From Saccharopolyspora ipomoeae (GTDB lineage: Bacteria; Actinomycetota; Actinomycetes; Mycobacteriales; Pseudonocardiaceae): a DNA stretch of 64,000 bases. Below are positions 46,572 to 55,297 of this stretch, piece after piece. Made by a program: the position numbers and the translations under genes. The stretch is taken from positions 62,001-126,000 of the forward strand of contig NZ_JASAOF010000004.1 of assembly GCF_029952525.1 (NCBI RefSeq). The letters run 5' to 3'. The notes under the pieces were generated by a model, which made no database searches, was not told the origin of the DNA, and saw only the letters and a program-made list of their open reading frames with translations. Every line of letters starts with the position of its first letter. Position 1 is the first letter of the stretch.

Positions 46572-46880
46572 ATGAACGCCACTGTGGACGGTGACCAACC
46601 GCAGTCCGAGAAGCCCTCGGCTGAGAAGGCCGCCGCGGAGGCCATCACCAACTTCCGCGAGGAGATCGACTACCTCGACGCCGAGATCCTGCGCCTGATC
46701 AAGCGGCGCGCCGAGGTCTCGCAGCAGGTCGGGCAGGCCCGCATGGCCGCGGGCGGCCCGCGCATCGTCTACAACCGCGAGATGGACGTGCTCGCCCGCT
46801 ACCGCGAGCTCGGGCCGGAGGGACGCGAGATCGCCATGATCCTGCTCCGCCTCGGCCGGGGTCGGCTGGGCCACTCCTGA
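46572..46880 (+). CDS. aroQ: Chorismate mutase (AroQ class, short)
   Basis: 102-aa all-helical AroQ-type chorismate mutase converting chorismate to prephenate, the branch point to Phe and Tyr. The core is FREEIDYLDAEILRLIKRRAEVSQQVGQARM. The order with pcrA matches Rv0948c-Rv0949; the Rv0948c type is activated by complexing with DAHP synthase. GGAGG lies 10 nt before ATG. Controlled by the upstream attenuator. Confidence 0.93.
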   Translation: MNATVDGDQPQSEKPSAEKAAAEAITNFREEIDYLDAEILRLIKRRAEVSQQVGQARMAAGGPRIVYNREMDVLARYRELGPEGREIAMILLRLGRGRLGHS

Positions 46881-46884
46881 CACC

Positions 46885-46923
46885 CCGAAGGGCGCCTCCG
46901 ACCTGGTCGAAGGCGCCCTTCGG
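46885..46923 (+). terminator. Terminator between chorismate mutase and MHS permease
   Basis: 12-bp perfect stem CCGAAGGGCGCC/GGCGCCCTTCGG with a 15-nt loop; lies between convergent genes and may act both ways. No U-tract. Confidence 0.8.
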
Positions 46924-46928
46924 CGTCG

Positions 46929-48245
46929 TCACACCGCGTGGTCGGCGGCCAGGTCGCGCTCCCGGGTCTCCGGGGCGCGCAGCACCGCGAACAGCGTCAC
47001 CACCGAGCACAGCGCCACGTAGATCGAGATCGGCACCGACGAGCCGAACGCGGCCAGCAGCGCCGTCGCGATGATCGGCGCCAGCGACCCGGCCACGATC
47101 GACGCCAGCTGGTAGCCGATCGACGCCCCCGAGTAGCGGACCCGGGTGCCGAACAGCTCCGCGAAGAACGCCGCCTGCGGCCCGTACATCGCGCCGTGGA
47201 ACACCAGGCCCACGGTGGTCGCGAAGGTGATCACCCAGAACGACTTGGTGTCGAGCATCGTGAAGAAGAAGAACGCCCACACGCCCGTGCCGACCGTGCC
47301 CAGCAGGTAGATCGGCCGCCGCCCGAACCGGTCCGACAGCGCGCCCCAGATCGGGATGCTGATGAAGTGCAGCACCGAGGCGATCAGCGCCGCGTTGAGC
47401 GCCACGCCGCGCGGCAGGTCCAGGAACGTGGACACGTAGGTGAGCACGAACGAGGTCAGCACGTAGTAGACGACGTTCTCGGCGAACCGGGCGCCCATCG
47501 CGGTCAGCACCTCGCTCCGGTACCGCTTGAGCACCTCCAGGATCGGCGGCTTCTGCTCGGCACCGGCCTCCTGCGCCTTGCGCTGGGCCTCCAGGAACAC
47601 CGGCGACTCGGCCACCGCCAACCGCACCCACAGCCCGATCAGCACCAGCACGCCGGAGAGCAGGAACGCGATCCGCCAGCCCCAGGCCATGAACGCCTCG
47701 TCGGACTGCACCGCCGCCAGCACGGCCAGCACCGCGGTCCCGAAGACGTTGCCCAGCGGCACCCCGGCCTGCGGCCAGGACGCCCAGAAGCCGCGGCGGT
47801 CGCCGGACCCGTGCTCGGAGACGATGAGCACCGCCCCGCCCCACTCGCCGCCGATGGCGAAGCCCTGGATCAGCCGCAGGGCCGTGAGCAGCAGCGGAGC
47901 CAGCACGCCCACCGATTGGTAGGTGGGCAGCAGGCCGATCGCGAACGTCGCGCCGCCCATCATGACCAGGCTCAGCACCAGCAGCTTCTTGCGGCCGATG
48001 CGGTCGCCGAAGTGGCCGAACACCAGCCCGCCCAGCGGCCGCGCGACGAAGCCGACGGCGTAGGTGATGAACGCCAGCAGGGTGCCCATCAGCGGGTCGC
48101 CCGCCGGGAAGAACAGCTTGTTGAACACCAGCGCGGCGGCTGATCCGTAGAGGAAGAAGTCGTACCACTCCACGGTGGTGCCGACGAGGCTCGCCAGCAC
48201 GACCCGGGTGGTCGAGGATCTGGCGGGAGCGGGCTCGGTTGTCAT
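46929..48245 (-). CDS. MHS-family MFS permease
   Basis: 438-aa metabolite:H+ symporter. VEWYDFFLYG in helix 1, GHFGDRIGRKKLLVLSL and RLIQGFAIGGEWGGAVL are diagnostic of the MHS family (alpha-ketoglutarate, shikimate, proline/betaine uptake). It starts 48 nt after the hydroxybutyrate dehydrogenase stop, so the likely substrate is 3-hydroxybutyrate or a related acid; that is inference from context. Confidence 0.9.
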   Translation of the reverse strand: MTTEPAPARSSTTRVVLASLVGTTVEWYDFFLYGSAAALVFNKLFFPAGDPLMGTLLAFITYAVGFVARPLGGLVFGHFGDRIGRKKLLVLSLVMMGGATFAIGLLPTYQSVGVLAPLLLTALRLIQGFAIGGEWGGAVLIVSEHGSGDRRGFWASWPQAGVPLGNVFGTAVLAVLAAVQSDEAFMAWGWRIAFLLSGVLVLIGLWVRLAVAESPVFLEAQRKAQEAGAEQKPPILEVLKRYRSEVLTAMGARFAENVVYYVLTSFVLTYVSTFLDLPRGVALNAALIASVLHFISIPIWGALSDRFGRRPIYLLGTVGTGVWAFFFFTMLDTKSFWVITFATTVGLVFHGAMYGPQAAFFAELFGTRVRYSGASIGYQLASIVAGSLAPIIATALLAAFGSSVPISIYVALCSVVTLFAVLRAPETRERDLAADHAV

Positions 48246-48293
48246 GGCTGGCGTCCTCCTTGACGGGCCGTGGTCACCTCGGGAAAACCTGGG

Positions 48294-49055
48294 TCAGTTC
48301 GCCGTCCAGCCCCCGTCCATGGACAGCGACGCTCCGGTGATCGACGTGGTCCCGGGACCGCACAGCCAGGCGGCGAACTCGGCGACCTCGTCCGGCTCGA
48401 CCAGCCGCTTCACCGGGGTTCGGGCCAGCAGCACGTCCTCGGTGACCTGCTCCTCGGGAACCCGGTGCAGCCGGGCTTGCTCGGCGACCTGCCGCTCCAC
48501 CAGCGGGGTGCGCACGAACCCCGGGTTCAGGCAGTTGGAGGTGACGCCGTAGGAGGCGCCCTCCAGCGCGATCGTCTTGGACAGGCCCTCGATGGCGTGC
48601 TTGGCGGTGACGTAGGCGCTCTTGAACGCCGAGGCCCGCAGCCCGTGCACCGACGAGATGTTGATGACCCGCCCCCACCCGCTGCGGTACATGCCCGGCA
48701 GGGCGGAGCGGACGATGCGGAACGGCGACTCGACCATGACGCGCAGGATCGTGCCGAAGACCTCGGTCGGGAACTCGTGCAGCGGCGCGACGTGCTGCAG
48801 CCCGGCGTTGTTGACCACGACGTCGGCACCCTCGCCCAGGCCGTCGGCGTCGTCCGGGTCGGCGAGGTCGACGACGCGGGCCCGCGCCCCCAGCTCGTCG
48901 GCGAGCGCCGCGACCGCATCGGCGTTCCGGTCGACCGCGATCACCTCGGCTCCCGCCGCGGCGAATCTCCTGCTCACAGCGGCTCCGATACCGCTGGCAG
49001 CCCCGGTGACCAGGACCCGCTTGCCGTTCAGATCGAGACCGGTTCGCTCGCTCAT
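48294..49055 (-). CDS. 3-hydroxybutyrate dehydrogenase
   Basis: 253-aa classical SDR. TGAASGIG cofactor loop, NNAGLQHVAPLHEFP (the LQHV-type motif usual in 3-hydroxybutyrate dehydrogenases), catalytic Ser/Tyr/Lys in SSVHGLRASAFKSAYVTAK, and C-terminal SITGASLSMDGGWTA. Converts 3-hydroxybutyrate to acetoacetate with NAD+. ATG 49055 gives the family N-terminus. First gene of the unit with the MHS permease. Confidence 0.9.
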   Translation of the reverse strand: MSERTGLDLNGKRVLVTGAASGIGAAVSRRFAAAGAEVIAVDRNADAVAALADELGARARVVDLADPDDADGLGEGADVVVNNAGLQHVAPLHEFPTEVFGTILRVMVESPFRIVRSALPGMYRSGWGRVINISSVHGLRASAFKSAYVTAKHAIEGLSKTIALEGASYGVTSNCLNPGFVRTPLVERQVAEQARLHRVPEEQVTEDVLLARTPVKRLVEPDEVAEFAAWLCGPGTTSITGASLSMDGGWTAN

Positions 49056-49180
49056 AGCGACAGAACCTAGGCGTGACGACGATCTCAAACCAGACTTGAT
49101 TCACAACCTTTTCGAACCGATCCCGGAATCAGGGCGATCCCCCATATCGGACATGCCTCGTCAAGGAGCAGACTGTCGGC

Positions 49181-49498
49181 ATGGGCATGGTTATCGGTCT
49201 GGTCGCGCTCCTGGTGACGATCGCCGCGGTGATCGCGGCGGCGGGGCACGCGGGTTATCTGGCGATGCTGACCTCGGCTGCGAAGAAGCGTCCCGGCGGT
49301 CAGCCGGCCGTCGAGTTCGCCAAGAAGCGCTACCCGGTCGCGGGCGTCGGCCTCGGCGTCACGTTGCTGGCGCTGGTGATCAGCAGCGGTGGCGTGGGCG
49401 CGGACGTCTTCGCGACGCTGCTGGCGCTCGGCGGCGGCGCGGGGTCGCTCAAGGCGCTGGGGACCACGCAGAGCCGCTTCCGCAAGGGCGAGTTCTGA
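49181..49498 (+). CDS. Small membrane protein
   Basis: 105-aa protein with two or three hydrophobic helices (3-32, 52-70, about 75-90) and a basic cytoplasmic end. No family recognised. CAAGGAG lies upstream of the ATG. Standalone. Confidence 0.65.
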   Translation: MGMVIGLVALLVTIAAVIAAAGHAGYLAMLTSAAKKRPGGQPAVEFAKKRYPVAGVGLGVTLLALVISSGGVGADVFATLLALGGGAGSLKALGTTQSRFRKGEF

Positions 49499-49657
49499 CC
49501 TCTCCGCACGTCGGACGCGCCTTTCGGTGACGTTCGTCCGGGTGGATCTGCGCTGATATCACCCGTTCGATGCATCAAGAGCTCCATTCGGAGTACCGAT
49601 CTTCCTCACGCGAAGCTCGCCGTGAACCCTCACGACTTGCAGGAAGTCGAGACTCCG

Positions 49658-50617
49658 ATGCACAGCGGCAGAACCATCGGCTGGAGCGGCTCACTCGATG
49701 GGCCGCCGCCACCCCCGGAACCGGCACCTGGCCGGCATCGCAAGACCGACGCCGGAGCCGCCTGGGCTCCGGTCCCCGCGCAGCGGACCGCGTCCGAGGA
49801 CTCCTCGCCACGGCTGGTGATCGACCCGCTGATCGATACCGCGCCCGTGGGCGGGCTGCACAAGTTCGACCTCGGCATGGTGCCCGCCTCGGTGACGCCG
49901 CCGCGGTCGTGGCGCCGCGCGGCCTGGTTCGCCATCGCTTCGTCGGTGGCGGCGCTGGGCGGTCTGGTGTTCGCCACGACGCTCGTGTCCAGCCACACCA
50001 CCCGCATCGAGGGCCTGGACCTGCCGAGCATGCCGCGCGGCGGCGCCTACCCCCCGCTGCTGCGCGACCCGTACTTCCTCACCGGCGACCCCACCCGGCC
50101 CACGACCTCGGGTGCCGCGCCGCGGCCGCCGAGCAGCCCGAACCGCCTGGCCGCGGGCCCGCTGCCGACCGGCACCGCGACCCCGGATCCCGGCGAGGAG
50201 GCGAGCGACGACCTGCCGGAGGCGCCGGGCGGCGGCGTTCCCGGCGCGGACGTCCCGAGCCCGCCGACCACGAGCAGGCCGCCCACCACCGAGGCGCCGC
50301 AGCTGCTGAAGCTGACCGACACCGAGGGGATGCAGCGCAGCAGCGAGCAGTACTACGACGCGATCGCCGCGGGCGACCTGCCGGGCGCCTACGCCCTGAC
50401 CACCGGTCGGCTGCGCGAGGAGGGCTACGAGTCCTTCGCCGCCCGCTACTCGCACGCGACGAAGGTCGAGGTCACGGAGGTCTACGTGACGCCCACCAGC
50501 ACCACGCACGCGCTGCGGCTGACGCTCCCCGACGGCTCGCAGCGCACCGAGCGCCGCGTGCTGCGCTACGAGATGGCCGATCGCCCGCTGATCGCGTCCG
50601 ACGAGCAGCTCTCGTGA
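49658..50617 (+). CDS. Membrane-anchored protein with NTF2-like C-terminus
   Basis: 319-aa protein: cytoplasmic Pro-rich N-terminus, one transmembrane helix (about 92-112), a long Pro/Thr linker, and a C-terminal domain of about 95 aa (SEQYYDAIAAGDLPGAYALTT ... YVTPTSTTHALRL) resembling NTF2-like/DUF4878 folds. ATG 49658 has AGGAAG 11 nt before it; GTG 49622 is an alternative. It lies upstream of two kinases and could be a substrate or partner. Confidence 0.65.
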   Translation: MHSGRTIGWSGSLDGPPPPPEPAPGRHRKTDAGAAWAPVPAQRTASEDSSPRLVIDPLIDTAPVGGLHKFDLGMVPASVTPPRSWRRAAWFAIASSVAALGGLVFATTLVSSHTTRIEGLDLPSMPRGGAYPPLLRDPYFLTGDPTRPTTSGAAPRPPSSPNRLAAGPLPTGTATPDPGEEASDDLPEAPGGGVPGADVPSPPTTSRPPTTEAPQLLKLTDTEGMQRSSEQYYDAIAAGDLPGAYALTTGRLREEGYESFAARYSHATKVEVTEVYVTPTSTTHALRLTLPDGSQRTERRVLRYEMADRPLIASDEQLS

Positions 50618-50726
50618 CCACGGATCGTGATCGACTACTCCGTTCGTGATCTTCGGTGCCACCCCATCCGGTGATTCCTGCGCGAAGTCTTCCCCTGACC
50701 GCAGCAGGCGGGTACGTCTTCAGGCC

Positions 50727-51470
50727 GTGGACGACCACCCCAGCGATCTCAGCGACCCGGGGCTCGGCGACACCGTCACGGTCGCCGAGCTGATCCGGCG
50801 CGGACCGCACGCCCCCGAGCAGGGCCTGCTCGCCGGTGACCTCGACGAGCGCCCCGACCTCACCTCCGCCTCGCCGCCGCTGGGCGGGCTGGTCGCGCTG
50901 GCCGTGCTCGGCGTGCTCCTGCTGGTCTCCGCCGCTGGAGCGGGCGCCCTGGTCATGGCCAAGCCCGCGCAGCTGCCGCGCCCCACCGACTCCGCCGCGG
51001 CCATCAGCGGCGCCCTGGCGCTGCGCCCGGACCTGGTGCTGCAGGCCGCGTGGCCGTTCCACGACAACGGCGGTTTCAACGCCGCCACCGAGGGAAGCAG
51101 CGCCGTCGTCGCCGCCGAACCGGACAACGCGCACCTGGCCAACCCGGCCGCGGGCAGCGCCGAGACCACCATCGGCCTCGTCGAGGACTTCTACCGCCGC
51201 GCCCAGGACGCCCCGGACCGGCTCGGCGAACTCATCGCGCCCGAGCTCGGGCAGGCCGAGGAGCTGCGCCGGGCGTGGGAGGCCGTCAGCGCGGTGCGCG
51301 TCGTGGGCCTGCGGAGGGAGTCCGACGCGTCGGTGTCGGCTCAGGTCGAGGCCGTCTACCCGGACGGCCGCCGGGTGCTCCTCGACCAGCACCTGCACGT
51401 CTCCCCCGGGCCGCTGCCGCGCATCGTCGGAGCCGAGCTGCGCAGCGCGCACCAGCTGCCGCCCGGCTGA
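50727..51470 (+). CDS. Membrane-anchored protein with extracytoplasmic domain
   Basis: 247-aa protein: short cytoplasmic part, one transmembrane helix (about 50-75), then an extracytoplasmic domain of about 150 aa with TTIGLVEDFYRRAQDAPDRLGELIAPELG, an NTF2-like helical start followed by beta strands (VSAQVEAVYPDGRRVLLDQHLHV). Family not identified. Probably related in design to the preceding gene. GTG 50727. Confidence 0.65.
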   Translation: MDDHPSDLSDPGLGDTVTVAELIRRGPHAPEQGLLAGDLDERPDLTSASPPLGGLVALAVLGVLLLVSAAGAGALVMAKPAQLPRPTDSAAAISGALALRPDLVLQAAWPFHDNGGFNAATEGSSAVVAAEPDNAHLANPAAGSAETTIGLVEDFYRRAQDAPDRLGELIAPELGQAEELRRAWEAVSAVRVVGLRRESDASVSAQVEAVYPDGRRVLLDQHLHVSPGPLPRIVGAELRSAHQLPPG

Positions 51471-51813
51471 GCCGACCGGCCGCGGGGGGTGCACAACAAT
51501 GCGGCAACGACCCGTCACCACCGCCACCCCCGCCCACCAGGAACGCCGCCGCCGGTACCGTGGCGTGAGCCGGTCGGTGCCGAGGGTCATGAGCTCAACG
51601 GCACCGGACGGCGCAGATCCGGATCACCAGCGCAAACAGCTGGGCGAACTGCCCGGGTCACCCGGGCGTCCGGATCGGACGGCACCGGGTCGAAACAGGT
51701 CGTACCGATCTTTTCGACTTCGGACCTACGCCCGCACGGCGTCGGCTAGGCTGCCGTATCGCGGTTCGGTGGCAACCCGGGTCGTGCTGGAAACGTGTAC
51801 TTGTGGGGGGCCG

Positions 51814-51894
51814 ATGCCGGTCCGCCCTAATCCGCCGGTGTTCGGTGGGACGGCGTCCGGAACTCCGGGCGGTGGCACCGCTGGGCATCGATAG
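51814..51894 (+). CDS. Possible small upstream ORF before kinase 1
   Basis: 26-codon frame after GGGGGG (MPVRPNPPVFGGT..., stop 51894), ending 18 nt before the kinase GTG. The composition is coding-like but no homologue is recalled. The rest of the 51471-51912 gap shows only a possible TAGGCT -10 element near 51747. Confidence 0.3.
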   Translation: MPVRPNPPVFGGTASGTPGGGTAGHR

Positions 51895-51912
51895 CAGTAC
51901 GGGGAGACGTCG

Positions 51913-53310
51913 GTGAGCGACGAAGGTCGCCTGGTCGCCGGACGCTACCGGGTGCAGCGACGCATCGGCAGTGGCGCGATGGGCGTGGTGTGGGAGTGTG
52001 TTGACGAGCGCCTGCACCGCACCGTTGCGGTCAAGCAGTTGCTGTTGCAGCCCGGTCTGGATCCGGGTGAAGCCGAGGAAGCGCGGCAACGGGCAATGAG
52101 AGAGGGCCGGATCGCGGCCCGGCTCCAGCACTCGAACGCGATCTCGGTGTACGACGTGGCCGAGGACGAGGGCCAGCCGGTCCTCGTCATGGAGTACCTG
52201 CCGTCGACGAGCCTGGCCGCGATGATGTCCGATCACGGGCCGCTGCCGCCGCGCGAGGTGGCGCGGATCGGCGCGGAGGTCGCGTCGGCGCTCGGCGCCG
52301 CGCACGCGGCCGGTGTCGTGCACCGCGACATCAAGCCGGGCAACATCCTGCTCGGCGACAACGGCCAGGTGAAGATCACCGACTTCGGCATCTCCCGGGC
52401 GCAGGGCGACGTGCAGGTCACCAAGACCGGCATGCTCGCGGGCACGCCCGCCTACCTGTCGCCGGACGTGGCGATGGGTCAGGAGCCGACGCCGGCTTCC
52501 GACGTGTTCTCGCTGGGCGCGACGCTCTACGCGGCCATCGAGGGGCACCCGCCGTTCGGTCTCAACGAGAACACCCTGGCGCTGCTGCACGCGGTGGCCG
52601 CGGGCAAGATCGAGCCGCCGCAGCAGGCGGGCCCGATGGCCCAGCCGCTGATGGCGATGATGGCCGCCCGCGTGCAGGACCGGCCGGACATGGCGCAGTC
52701 CCGCGAGATGCTGCAGGCCGTGGCCGACGGCGGCTCGGTGAACTCCATCCCGACGATGGCCGCCCCGATCCCGCCCGCGCTGGCCCCGGAGACCCCGGAA
52801 GAGGCGACGAGCGTGATGGGCGCGGGCGCCGCCGCGGGCACCACCGTCGCCTACTACGAGGACGACCCGTACACGGAGCGCCCCTACGAGGACGCCACGT
52901 CGTACATGGGTGCCGATCCGCGCGCCGACTCGGCGGTCTACGAGGAGCCGCGGCGCAGCAGCAAGCGGCCGGTGATCATCTCGGCGATCGCGCTGGTCGC
53001 CGTCGCGGTGATCGCGGTGCTGGTCACCTCCGCGCTGCGGCCGCAGGCACCGCCGCCGCAGCCGGCCAACCAGCAGTCCGAGGCTCCGCAGGCCCCCGCG
53101 CCGCCGCCGGAGACGACGTCGGAGGAGACGACGACGAGCAAGAAGCCGACGAGGACCTCCACGGAGGAACCGACGACCTCGGCGGAGGAGCCGACGACGT
53201 CGAGCGAGGAGCCCACGTCGACCGAGCAGCCGACGTCGAGCGCCGAGCAGACCTCCAGCAAGCCGACGAGCACCACGACGAGCCAGTCCGGCAGCATCAC
53301 CACCCAGTGA
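51913..53310 (+). CDS. Ser/Thr protein kinase (PknB-like), copy 1
   Basis: 465-aa receptor-type Hanks kinase. Gly-rich loop IGSGAMGVVW, VAVKQLL lysine, HRDIKPGN catalytic loop, DFGIS; the APE position reads SPD, unlike copy 2. Kinase domain to about 270, transmembrane helix at about 355-375, and an extracellular tail that is only Thr/Ser/Glu/Pro-rich repeats (EEPTTSAEEPTTSSEEPT) without a sensor fold. GTG 51913 follows GGGGAGA. Confidence 0.93.
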   Translation: MSDEGRLVAGRYRVQRRIGSGAMGVVWECVDERLHRTVAVKQLLLQPGLDPGEAEEARQRAMREGRIAARLQHSNAISVYDVAEDEGQPVLVMEYLPSTSLAAMMSDHGPLPPREVARIGAEVASALGAAHAAGVVHRDIKPGNILLGDNGQVKITDFGISRAQGDVQVTKTGMLAGTPAYLSPDVAMGQEPTPASDVFSLGATLYAAIEGHPPFGLNENTLALLHAVAAGKIEPPQQAGPMAQPLMAMMAARVQDRPDMAQSREMLQAVADGGSVNSIPTMAAPIPPALAPETPEEATSVMGAGAAAGTTVAYYEDDPYTERPYEDATSYMGADPRADSAVYEEPRRSSKRPVIISAIALVAVAVIAVLVTSALRPQAPPPQPANQQSEAPQAPAPPPETTSEETTTSKKPTRTSTEEPTTSAEEPTTSSEEPTSTEQPTSSAEQTSSKPTSTTTSQSGSITTQ

Positions 53311-53334
53311 GGTAGTCGGCGATCGTCTCGACGC

Positions 53335-53380
53335 CCTGCGGCCGGGATGCTCATCACCAGGTGAGCGTCCCGGCCGCAGG
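53335..53380. terminator. Large hairpin between the kinases
   Basis: CCTGCGGCCGGGA (53335-53347) pairs with TCCCGGCCGCAGG (53368-53380), extended by GCTCA/TGAGC inside. A strong stem of 18 pairs without a U-tract; probably terminates kinase 1 transcripts. Confidence 0.75.
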
Positions 53381-53557
53381 CGCATTCCGGCCCCGGGGTG
53401 CCGCCCGGAGTGGGCCGCCCAGTAACGTGGCTGCGGGCGTGACACCGTCGGGTGAAGCCGGCAGCGGGGAGTCCGGTCCGTCCTCATCGCTAACGAGAAA
53501 ACAGGCAGTCCTCAGACAGGCGAGCCCCGTGGGGCGAACCAGTACCAGGAGACACCG

Positions 53558-55117
53558 GTGAGCGCCGAAGGTCGTTTGATCGCGGGCCGGTACCGCTTGC
53601 AGCAAAAGATCGGCAGCGGCGCCATGGGCGTGGTGTGGAAGGCCGTCGACGAGCGCCTCCACCGCACGATCGCCGTCAAGCAACTGCTGCTGCAGCCCGG
53701 TTACACCCCCGAGGAGACCGAGGAAGCGCGGCAGAGGTCGATGCGCGAAGGCCGCATCGCCGCCCGCCTCCAGCACCAGAACGCCATCGTCGTGTTCGAC
53801 GTGGCCGAGGACGAGGGCCAGCCCGTGCTGGTCATGGAGTACCTGCCCTCGACCAGCCTCGCCGCCGTCATCGACGAGCAGGGCGTGCAGCCGCCGATGC
53901 GGGTGGCCCGGATCGGCGTGCAGGTGGCCGGTGCGCTGGCCGCCGCGCACATGGCCGGCATCGTCCACCGCGACCTCAAGCCCGGGAACATCCTGCTCGG
54001 CGAGAACGACCTCGCCAAGATCACCGACTTCGGCATCTCCCGGGCGATCGGCGACGTCGCGGTCACCAAGAGCGGCATCCTCGCGGGAACCCCCGCCTAC
54101 CTGGCCCCGGAGGTCGCGCTGGGCCGCGACCCGGCACCGGCCTCGGACGTGTTCTCGCTGGGCTCGACGCTGTACGCGGCGATCGAGGGCGGTCCGCCGT
54201 TCGGCACCGACGAGAACGCGATCAGCCTGCTGCACCGGGTCGCGCGCGGTCAGTTCGAGCCGCCGCGCCAGGCCGGGCCGATGACGCCGGTGCTGATGCA
54301 GATGCTGTGCCCGGATCCGGTGGACCGGCCGACGATGGCGCACACCCGCGACCTGCTGCAGGCCGTGCTCGACGGCCGTCCGGTGCCCAGCGCGTCCCCG
54401 GGCGCCGGTGCGGGCTGGCAGCGCCAGCAGCAGGCGCCCGCACCGCCTCCGCCCACCGGCTCGCCCACGATGGCCTACCAGGGCGGCGGGATGGCCGGCG
54501 CAGGCATGGGCGGGGCGAGCCCGCCCACCCGCGTCGGCGGCGCTGCCCCGGTGGCGGCCGCCGCGCCGCGCCGCGGCGGCAAGCAGGTGGCGCTGTGGAT
54601 CGTGGCGATCGTGGTGGCGGTCCTGGTGGGCGTGCTGGCCGCGAACGCGTTCGGCTCCGGTTCGCAGGACAAGGGCGCGGCTCCGGCCCCCGCTCCGAAA
54701 CCGGTCCCGACGGCCGCGCCGGCCCCGACGACCTCGGCTACCCCGACGTCCTCGGCGGCCCCGACGACCAGCAGCCGGGCTCCGACGTCGAGCGCGACGA
54801 GCACCAAGAAGCAGGTGACCAAGGAGAAGCTGGTCGCCGCGGTCAAGAAGTACTACAACCTGGTGCCCGACGACCTCGACGAGGCTTGGGAGCTGCTCGG
54901 GCCGAGCCTGCAGTCCCAGGGCAAGGAGCGCTACGAGGCGTTCTGGAAGCAGATCGACGACGTCAAGATCATCGGCGAGCCGATGCAGTCCGGCGCCAAC
55001 GTCGTGGTCACGCTCCAGTTCACCAAGGACGGCAACAAGAGCGTCGAGATGCACGTCCTGGGCATGGTCGCCAACACCGACGGCGACGCCCTGATCAACA
55101 CCGACAACAGGCGCTGA
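53558..55117 (+). CDS. Ser/Thr protein kinase (PknB-like), copy 2
   Basis: 519-aa paralogue of the previous gene; the first 290 residues are closely similar (IGSGAMGVVW, HRDLKPGN, DFGIS, APEVALG). Transmembrane helix at about 348-368, then a Pro/Thr/Ser stalk and a folded extracellular domain (about 425-519: KEKLVAAVKKYYNLVPDDLDEAWELL ... NVVVTLQFTKDGNKSVEMHV) of NTF2-like type. Its sensor differs from copy 1, suggesting duplication followed by ectodomain exchange. GTG start, AGGAGA upstream. Confidence 0.93.
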   Translation: MSAEGRLIAGRYRLQQKIGSGAMGVVWKAVDERLHRTIAVKQLLLQPGYTPEETEEARQRSMREGRIAARLQHQNAIVVFDVAEDEGQPVLVMEYLPSTSLAAVIDEQGVQPPMRVARIGVQVAGALAAAHMAGIVHRDLKPGNILLGENDLAKITDFGISRAIGDVAVTKSGILAGTPAYLAPEVALGRDPAPASDVFSLGSTLYAAIEGGPPFGTDENAISLLHRVARGQFEPPRQAGPMTPVLMQMLCPDPVDRPTMAHTRDLLQAVLDGRPVPSASPGAGAGWQRQQQAPAPPPPTGSPTMAYQGGGMAGAGMGGASPPTRVGGAAPVAAAAPRRGGKQVALWIVAIVVAVLVGVLAANAFGSGSQDKGAAPAPAPKPVPTAAPAPTTSATPTSSAAPTTSSRAPTSSATSTKKQVTKEKLVAAVKKYYNLVPDDLDEAWELLGPSLQSQGKERYEAFWKQIDDVKIIGEPMQSGANVVVTLQFTKDGNKSVEMHVLGMVANTDGDALINTDNRR

Positions 55118-55201
55118 CCACCCGAGGAGGGGCTCCTCCGAACCCCCGGGGAAGCCCCTCCTCGCTGCGGTGGTCCAGCGCGGTGTCGACGATGGTGGGC
55201 A

Positions 55202-55274
55202 GGGGACAGTTTTAATTAAAACCGTCCATGATCGATGTCCGTTATGCCCGGACAGTTCTCACTAAAACTGCCCC
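55202..55274. repeat. ~70-bp palindromic element, copy C (inverted)
   Basis: Same element as copies A and B but in opposite orientation: the complement carries CAGTTTTAGTGAGAAC, the GGACATCGATCATGG core and TTTTAATTAAAACTGTCC. Arms are less perfect but most changes keep pairing, several as G-T. Lies between convergent kinase 2 and the LysR gene. Confidence 0.85.
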
Positions 55275-55297
55275 ACTCCAGAGCACGACAACCCCAC

